DNA from: Myxococcales bacterium
GTDB taxonomy: Bacteria; Myxococcota; Polyangia; Polyangiales; Polyangiaceae
Assembly: GCA_020430865.1 (NCBI GenBank)
Contig: JAGQIY010000160.1
Location: forward strand, 1 to 12,062
Direction: 5' to 3'
Length of the DNA: 12,062 bases
Shown: positions 7,646 through 12,062 of the stretch, in pieces
Layout of the letters: each line of letters opens with the position of its first letter
Position numbering within the stretch: position 1 is the stretch's first letter
Translations under genes and position numbers: made by a program
The notes under the pieces: model-generated
What the model was told of the DNA's origin: nothing
The model's input: the letters and a program-made list of their open reading frames with translations, nothing else
The model's database searches: none

Positions 7646-7673
7646 TTGACCCTCACGCAGACTGTCCGAGAAT
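7646..7673 (+). promoter_or_regulatory. Candidate sigma-70 promoter for the GYF_2/GAF gene
   Basis: TTGACC at 7646-7651 (5 of 6 to the -35 consensus) is followed after 16 bases by GAGAAT at 7668-7673 (4 of 6 to the -10). Transcription would start near 7680, leaving an untranslated leader of roughly 70 bases before the ATG at 7753. The match is weak and rests on inspection only. Confidence 0.25.
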
Positions 7674-7752
7674 GCCCCACCTTACCACACCTGTAGCCCC
7701 CGTAGCATGTCGGCGAAGCACGCTTCCTTCCCCAGAGCCGCTCCCCCACACC

Positions 7753-8613
7753 ATGGACCGCAAGCCCCCTCGAGTCGACTTCATCCACCCGGCAGACGAC
7801 GAGTCCGGCCTTGGTCACGCCCGCCTCGATCCGAGTGACGACCAGTGGTTCGTCACCAACGGTGTGGTGGCGACGGGACCGGTGGGGTTCAGCCTGCTGT
7901 CCAGAGGCATCGCCCACGGGCGCGTTTCGCTGACGGCCTTCGTGCGCCACGCGAGCTGGCGAGTCTGGCGGAGGCTCAAGGAGCTGGAGAGCCTCGACAT
8001 TTCCGAACGGCAATTACTCGTCAAGCGACTCGCGCTCGCGAGCTCGGGGGTCCAGCCTCCAGGTCCTCAGCACGAGAGCGGTGAGACGCTGAGCATCCGA
8101 AGCGACTACGACTCTCAGCCACCGTCGACGCTGCGGCCGCCACCCATCGACCCCGTCGGCGTGCTGGCGAGCGCCAGTTGCCTTTCCGACGCGCTGATGC
8201 TGTGTGTGACCACGGCGATGACCGCCGCGAGCGCGGACATCGCGCTGCTGCTTCGGTCCACTCCCTCTGGACAGCTACGGGTGGAGTCGACCAGCGGCAG
8301 TGGGAGCGAGCTATTGCTGGGCGAGACGCTCTCGCCCTCGGACGCCGCAGCCGCGTCGGTTCGCTCGGGGCGTGCGCTGATCGCCGAAGCGCGGGACGGA
8401 GCGGTCGCCCGCAGCGTTTCCGCACGACTCGAACGCGCCGCAGGACAGGTCTCCGGCGTCGCCTCTCTTCCGATATTCTTGCTGGGTGAGCCGTTCGCCG
8501 CGCTCGAACTGGGCAAGGTCTTTGGCGGCTTCCGTGCTCGCGACGTAGCCCGCGCCGAGGATGTCAGCGAGGCTCTGGTCGCGCGAGTCGTCATCGACGG
8601 CTGGGCAGACTGA
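7753..8613 (+). CDS. GYF_2-like plus GAF domain protein
   Basis: A soluble protein of 286 residues with no signal peptide or membrane helix. The N-terminal module (about 31-80) reads DQWFVTNGVVATGPVGFSLL, then RGIAHGRVSLTAFVRHASW and VWRRL. This is the pattern of GYF_2-like (DUF4339) modules: aromatic start, G-GP turn, a 'G-V' strand and a late Trp. After a Pro/Ser-rich linker (about 98-135) comes a GAF-like sensor domain (about 138-283), with an ASADIALLLR strand, SVRSGRALIAEARDG, VASLPIFLLGEPFAALELGK and a last amphipathic helix. GAF domains bind small ligands or sit in signalling proteins; no output domain is present here, so it may act through partners. The ATG at 7753 opens directly into the domain region. 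The frame is open to 7459 (ATG also at 7672) but the added peptide looks random. No clear Shine-Dalgarno sequence is seen. Confidence 0.82.
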   Translation: MDRKPPRVDFIHPADDESGLGHARLDPSDDQWFVTNGVVATGPVGFSLLSRGIAHGRVSLTAFVRHASWRVWRRLKELESLDISERQLLVKRLALASSGVQPPGPQHESGETLSIRSDYDSQPPSTLRPPPIDPVGVLASASCLSDALMLCVTTAMTAASADIALLLRSTPSGQLRVESTSGSGSELLLGETLSPSDAAAASVRSGRALIAEARDGAVARSVSARLERAAGQVSGVASLPIFLLGEPFAALELGKVFGGFRARDVARAEDVSEALVARVVIDGWAD

Positions 8614-8683
8614 GCCGCTCTCCCTCGGGTCGCGCCGCTCGCCAACGCAGCTGGTGACTACGTTCGAAGCGCGCTGCGGCCGC

Positions 8684-9130
8684 TCATGGCGACGCCGTCG
8701 CCGCCACGCGAACCCAAAAATCCACGCAGGTGTTGTTGTAGACCTCGATCGTCTCGTCATCGACGCTCAGCAGCGCCTCATCGCCGGCGGCCTGACTGAT
8801 GGTCGTGGGGTTCTCTTCGAAGGCGACGTACACGACGGCCAGGTCCGGCTGCTTGCCGAAGCCATGATAGAAGCGATACACCTTGCCTGGCGGAAACGGA
8901 AAGTAGGGCCCCTGCCAGTCGCTGGAGGAGTAGGTGTTGCCCTTCGGCTGGATATCCCGCACCTCCACGATGCCGTCTTCATCGACGCCCTTGTCACAGG
9001 CCGAGGACGAGCAGCCCCCGGAGACGAGCGCGGCGCTCATGACCCCCAGGACGAACAGCGCGCCCCACACCGCTCGCGCGCGTCCGCGCGGCGGCTTGCT
9101 GACGTCCGGGGCTCCACTCTGACGCTTCAT
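8684..9130 (-). CDS. Small predicted lipoprotein of unknown function
   Basis: The 148-residue product is not assigned to a family. A basic start (MKRQ, then PPRGRARA at 13-20) leads to a hydrophobic segment (about 21-37) ending at SGGC. C40 is the likely lipidation site, though serine at -3 is not the usual Leu/Val of a lipobox, so a plain signal peptide is possible. The mature part has C45 and C135, an acidic patch (DKGVDEDG), an aromatic and Gly/Pro-rich stretch (about 66-92: DWQGPYFPFPPGKVYRFYHG) and a beta-rich end (VVYVAFEENP, ETIEVYNNTCVDFWVRV). C45 and C135 could form one disulfide. The frame is open upstream to 9385, but the ATG at 9130 alone gives a proper export signal. It converges with the GAF gene across 70 bases and is separated from the ABC genes by 289 bases, so it is probably its own unit. 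Confidence 0.75.
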   Translation of the reverse strand: MKRQSGAPDVSKPPRGRARAVWGALFVLGVMSAALVSGGCSSSACDKGVDEDGIVEVRDIQPKGNTYSSSDWQGPYFPFPPGKVYRFYHGFGKQPDLAVVYVAFEENPTTISQAAGDEALLSVDDETIEVYNNTCVDFWVRVAATASP

Positions 9131-9362
9131 CGCGGACCAGTGGTAGCCCAATCGAGCGGCGTTGGCGAGACGACGCGAGCAACGGGCACCTGAAGCCTGC
9201 GCTCGCATGGACTGCAGCGAAGGAACCGACCATGCGACGGCCCCGCCAGACGGCTCGGAAGCCGGAGGAACCCGGTGGGGAGCCCTGGCACGCGGCCCCT
9301 GAACACGCCCCAGGGCAAGGCGAGCAGACTCACCGTCGAGACCGCCGGCGCCGTGGTTGTCG

Positions 9363-9394
9363 CCAGGCAGGGTGCTTCTCGACATCCTGCCAGG
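9363..9394 (-). terminator. Hairpin downstream of the ABC exporter stop codon
   Basis: CCAGGCAGG (9363-9371) and CCTGCCAGG (9386-9394) can pair at 8 of 9 positions around a 14-base loop. They begin about 26 bases beyond the ABC gene stop on the minus strand. No T-run follows, so this may be a 3' end-stabilising or Rho-linked structure rather than a classic intrinsic terminator. The rest of the 289-base gap (9131-9419) shows no gene and no clear promoter. Confidence 0.35.
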
Positions 9395-9419
9395 GCGCTC
9401 CTGCGACGCTTCGCTCGAC

Positions 9420-11486
9420 TCACATCCGCACGGAACTGCTATCCGGACAGCCTTCGGTCACCTCACTGAGGTCCCCGGAGGTGACCGGGTGCTCCCCCTC
9501 ACCCCCACGGGCCCTGCCCGCGGCGCCGCCGTTGCCACCTGCTTCGCTCGCGCCAGGCTCGAGGCTTCGCTCGCCTCCGTTCGCGCTCGGCTCACTGCTT
9601 CGCTCCGCGCCTTGCTCTCCGCCTCGCTCGCTCTCACCGGCGAAGTGCAGCTGATACAGCTTGGCGTAGAGGCCGCCCAGAGCCAGGAGCTCCTCGTGGT
9701 TGCCTTGTTCGACGACCCGCCCCTTGTGGAAGACCACGATGCGATCGGCGGCGCGCACGGTGCTCAGCCGGTGGGCGATGATCAGTGCCGTGCGGCCCGC
9801 CATCAGGCGCTCCAGGGCGCGCTGCAAGCGCGCCTCGGTGTCGCTGTCCACGGAGGCGGTGGCTTCGTCGAGGATCAACAGTTCCGTATCGCGGTAGAGC
9901 GCACGCGCGAAGGCGATCAGTTGACGTTCCCCCGCGGAAAAGTTCGCGCCATGCTCGTCCACCTCGGCCAGCACGCCGCCCTTGCGCCGCTCGAACAGAT
10001 CCAGGGCGTCGATCTGGCGCAGGGTCGCCTTGACCCGCTCGATGTCCGGCTCGAGACCAGCGGCGATGTTCGAGGCGACGGTGCCCTGGAACAGGAACAC
10101 GTCCTGAGGCACCACGGCGAAGCGCTTGCGCAGCTCGTCGCGGGAGATCCCGCGCACGTCGTCGCCGTTGACGCGCACGACGCCAGCCTTCAGCTCATAC
10201 AGGCGCAGCAGCAAGCTGGCGACGGTCGTCTTGCCCGCGCCCGTGGGCCCGACGACGGCGATCTTCTCTCCCGGACGCGCACTGAAGCTCACCTGCTTGA
10301 GCACCGGAACCCCGGGCTTGTACTCGAAGTCCACCCGGTCCAGCTCGAACGCCAGCTTGGGGTCGCCGTCGCTCACGTCGCTCGCCGGAGCGGCGTCCAC
10401 CTCCTCGACGTCGAGCAACCCGAACACGCGCTCCGCTCCAGCCATCGCGGACTGCAGCAAGGTATAGCGCTGCGCCAGCGCGCTGATCGGCTCGAAGAAC
10501 ATCACCAGATAGGCGTTGAATGCGACCAGCGTACCGAAGCTCGACTGGCGGTAGCCGAGCGCCAGGATGATGCTCGCCAGGCACACTGCGCTCACCATCT
10601 CGATGGCCGCGTCCTGGATGGCCTCGTACTTCACCGAGCGGATGTTCGCGTCGCGGTAGTCCGCGTTGATCTGATCGAACTCACGACTCGCCGCTTCCTC
10701 CCGCCGATAGGCCTGCACGATGGCCATGCCATTGACCTGCTCGTTCATGGTCGCGTTCATGCGCGCCGTCTTCGCGCGGATCTCGCGATAGGCGCTGCGC
10801 GAACGCTTGCGCACCGCGCGCACCATCAACACCACGGGCGGTACCGCAAGGAAAGCGATGAGGCTGAGGTGCCAGTCGAGGATGAGCATCGCCACGACGA
10901 TGCCGACCAGGCGAATCAGATCGCCGAAAGCACCCAGCGCGCCCGAGGCGAACAGCTCCAGGATCGCGTCGACGTCGTTCGTGACGCGCGTCACCAGGCG
11001 CCCCACCGGCTGAACGTCGAAGAAGCCCACCTTCAGCTTGTGCAGATGCTGAAAGATCACGCGCCGGAGGTCGGCCATCGAGCGGGCGCCGACCACCTGG
11101 ATGGTATAGATCTGAAAGAAGCTCAGCGCCTGGGACGTGATCACGATCAAGGCGACGATCACGCCGCCGCGCATCAGGATACCCGCGTCTCTCGAGGCGA
11201 CGCCATCATCGATCGCCCAGCGCATGACCAGCGGCTGCGCCAGCGCACCCGCAGCGGTGAGCATCACCACGGCCATCGCTGCGAAGAACAACCTGCGATA
11301 CGGGCGCACGAACGGCCAGAGCCGCTTCATCAGCCCCCAGTCGTAGGATTTGCCCAGCGTGTCTTCCTCGTGGAAGGCGCGGAGGATGGCCTCCGTTTGT
11401 TTCCTCCCGGATTCCGTCTGCCCCTCCGCGGGCCTTCCCTGCTCTGCGTCCTTGCTCGGCGCAGACGCTGCTCCGTTCGCGCTCAC
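9420..11486 (-). CDS. ABC exporter half-transporter with canonical catalytic site (MdlB/TM288-like)
   Basis: An inner-membrane exporter subunit of 688 residues with a fused membrane domain (about 55-345, six helices) and ATPase domain (about 378-612). It shows A-loop Y389, Walker A GPTGAGKT (413-420), Q-loop Q461, a non-standard signature FSAGE (516-520) in place of LSGGQ, Walker B LLILDE with catalytic E541, and H-loop H572. The upstream neighbour has the opposite pattern, so the two should form one heterodimer with a single working ATP site. The substrate cannot be told; lipid, peptide and drug export are all known in the family. The start is GTG 11486, overlapping the neighbour's TGA by four bases (GTGA), which implies coupled translation. 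The open frame further upstream is Arg/Gly-rich and lies within the neighbour gene. Unusually, about 75 residues of Ser/Glu/Gly-rich low-complexity tail (615-688) follow the ATPase domain. Confidence 0.94.
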   Translation of the reverse strand: MSANGAASAPSKDAEQGRPAEGQTESGRKQTEAILRAFHEEDTLGKSYDWGLMKRLWPFVRPYRRLFFAAMAVVMLTAAGALAQPLVMRWAIDDGVASRDAGILMRGGVIVALIVITSQALSFFQIYTIQVVGARSMADLRRVIFQHLHKLKVGFFDVQPVGRLVTRVTNDVDAILELFASGALGAFGDLIRLVGIVVAMLILDWHLSLIAFLAVPPVVLMVRAVRKRSRSAYREIRAKTARMNATMNEQVNGMAIVQAYRREEAASREFDQINADYRDANIRSVKYEAIQDAAIEMVSAVCLASIILALGYRQSSFGTLVAFNAYLVMFFEPISALAQRYTLLQSAMAGAERVFGLLDVEEVDAAPASDVSDGDPKLAFELDRVDFEYKPGVPVLKQVSFSARPGEKIAVVGPTGAGKTTVASLLLRLYELKAGVVRVNGDDVRGISRDELRKRFAVVPQDVFLFQGTVASNIAAGLEPDIERVKATLRQIDALDLFERRKGGVLAEVDEHGANFSAGERQLIAFARALYRDTELLILDEATASVDSDTEARLQRALERLMAGRTALIIAHRLSTVRAADRIVVFHKGRVVEQGNHEELLALGGLYAKLYQLHFAGESERGGEQGAERSSEPSANGGERSLEPGASEAGGNGGAAGRARGGEGEHPVTSGDLSEVTEGCPDSSSVRM
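9455..9487. repeat. 10-base perfect inverted repeat inside the ABC gene's 3' end
   Basis: CGGTCACCTC (9455-9464) and GAGGTGACCG (9478-9487) are perfectly complementary around a 13-base loop. The element lies in the last 25 or so codons of the downstream ABC gene, just before its stop. A second hairpin lies just after the stop (9363-9394), so the two flank the end of the operon. It could be an RNA 3'-end structure or a binding site that the coding tail happens to cover. Confidence 0.5.
9541..9606. repeat. Short direct repeats of GCTTCGCTCG in the ABC tail
   Basis: The decamer GCTTCGCTCG occurs at 9541-9550 and 9564-9573, with a one-mismatch copy at 9597-9606 and a further exact copy outside the gene at 9408-9417. 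The spacing is irregular (23 and 33 bases). Read on the minus strand the copies encode Ser/Glu-rich peptide, giving the low-complexity tail of the ABC protein. Confidence 0.5.
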
Positions 11487-12062
11487 GCGGGCGCTCCTTC
11501 CGGCGCGCGCGCGTCTGCCGCGGCCAGCTCCTGAGCTCCGATGCGCTCCAGCTCGCTCTCCAGGCGCTGCTCCTCGGCGAACGTCGAGTACAGTCCACCC
11601 GCAGCGCACAGCTCTTGATGGGTGCCCTGTTCCACCACGCGGCCCTGATCCAGCACGAGCACCCGATCGCAGCGCGCCGCCGCGGCCACGCGGTGCGTGA
11701 TCAGCACCACCCCACGCTGGGCGCGCTGGCGATCGATGGCCTCCAGGATGTTCTTCTCCGTGCGACCATCGACGGCGCTCAGGGGGTCGTCGAGCACCAG
11801 CACCTTGGGCTCCGAGACCAGCGCTCGGGCCAGGGCCACGCGCTGCTTCTGGCCGCCGGAGAGCTGGACGCCGCGCTCTCCCACGACGGTGTCGAAGCCG
11901 TCGGGCAGACCCAGGATCTCATCCAGGACCTGCGCCTCGGCCGCCGCCTGACGAATCGTCAGCAGCGAAGGGCCGGAGTCCGGCTCATCCAGCACGAAAC
12001 CGACGTTGCGTCCTGCGGTGGTGGAGAACAAGAAGGCATCCTGCTGCGCGTACCCCACCACG
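11483..12062 (-). CDS. ABC exporter half-transporter with degenerate catalytic site (MdlA/TM287-like), 5' end outside window
   Basis: Only the last 192 or so residues are seen, from the Q-loop (GYAQQDAFLFS) onward. The signature LSGGQ (67-71 of the fragment) is canonical. Walker B reads VLVLDD, so the residue after the Walker B aspartate (D91) is Asp (D92), not the catalytic glutamate. The D-loop SAVD and H-loop H123 are present. In known heterodimeric exporters one subunit carries Asp here and gives the canonical signature to its partner's working site; this fits the next gene, whose signature is altered and whose glutamate is intact. The gene ends with TGA inside the GTGA overlap with that partner. 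A short acidic, Ala-rich tail (about 163-192) follows the domain. The membrane domain and Walker A lie beyond the right edge. The start is therefore unknown. Confidence 0.93.
   Translation of the reverse strand, partial: VVGYAQQDAFLFSTTAGRNVGFVLDEPDSGPSLLTIRQAAAEAQVLDEILGLPDGFDTVVGERGVQLSGGQKQRVALARALVSEPKVLVLDDPLSAVDGRTEKNILEAIDRQRAQRGVVLITHRVAAAARCDRVLVLDQGRVVEQGTHQELCAAGGLYSTFAEEQRLESELERIGAQELAAADARAPEGAPA

Larger units (their letters stand above)
7409..7752. other. Divergent intergenic region between cobA-hemD and the GAF protein gene
   Basis: These 344 bases lie between two divergent starts. They contain a nested inverted repeat (7578-7626) and a weak sigma-70-like promoter for the rightward gene (7646-7673). 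I found no convincing promoter for the leftward cobA-hemD gene. The rightward frame is open from 7459, but the peptide it would add is Trp/His/Arg-rich and resembles no domain, so I treat it as non-coding. A small RNA or leader cannot be excluded by eye. Confidence 0.5.

Noticed and set aside
7459..7752. Upstream extension of the GYF_2/GAF frame
   Set aside because: The added peptide resembles no domain, and the region carries an inverted repeat and promoter-like boxes.
9357..11534. A 725-codon plus-strand open frame opposite the ABC exporter
   Set aside because: His/Ala/Asp/Gln-rich antisense sequence with no recognisable fold. The opposite strand carries every ABC motif in order.
11487..11609. 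Upstream extension of the downstream ABC gene
   Set aside because: It would overlap the partner gene by over 120 bases with an Arg/Gly-rich peptide. The GTGA overlap gives a much better start.
1..12062. Mobile elements, CRISPR arrays, tRNA/rRNA genes, phage or defence genes
   Set aside because: No transposase, integrase, regularly spaced repeat array, cloverleaf or target-site duplication was seen. Base composition and codon use look uniform across the window.

Overview
The window is very GC-rich, its codon third positions are almost all G or C, and long antisense open frames are common. The content points to a myxobacterium, most likely of the Polyangiales (Sorangium/Polyangium-like). The evidence is a eukaryote-type Ser/Thr kinase with the HRDVSPQN catalytic loop and a Pro/Ala-rich extracytoplasmic tail, a cysteine-containing PEGA-like partner, two orphan lipoproteins, and a GYF_2-like plus GAF protein. 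This is inferred from protein style, not from a database match.

Layout, left to right. (1) 2-1924 (+) is the C-terminal part of an ArnT/PMT-type (GT39) membrane glycosyltransferase, cut by the window edge. (2) On the minus strand, a Ser/Thr kinase (4492-2870) overlaps by 10 bases the gene for a secreted or membrane PEGA-like protein (2879-1992). This is a translationally coupled pair. (3) A compact divergent control region (4493-4662) separates the kinase from a predicted lipoprotein (4663-5787, +). (4) A CobA-HemD fusion enzyme (7408-5831, -) makes uroporphyrinogen III and methylates it towards sirohaem or cobalamin. It converges with the lipoprotein gene across only 43 bases. (5) A 344-base divergent intergenic region (7409-7752) holds a nested inverted repeat. 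It precedes a 286-residue GYF_2-like/GAF protein (7753-8613, +). (6) A small predicted lipoprotein (9130-8684, -) follows. (7) The last block is two half-transporter ABC exporter genes on the minus strand, coupled by a GTGA overlap. The upstream one (12062-11483) is cut by the window edge and has a degenerate catalytic site. The downstream one (11486-9420) is complete and carries an unusual low-complexity C-terminal tail.

The genes form several independent small transcription units rather than one pathway. The clear functional pairs are the kinase with its PEGA-like partner and the two ABC halves, which together fit one asymmetric heterodimeric exporter of the MdlAB/TM287-288 type. I see no tRNA, rRNA, CRISPR array, insertion sequence, integrase or phage gene. 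This looks like ordinary myxobacterial chromosome. The least explained parts are the kinase/PEGA-like pair, the GYF_2-GAF protein with its upstream inverted repeat, and the ABC tail.
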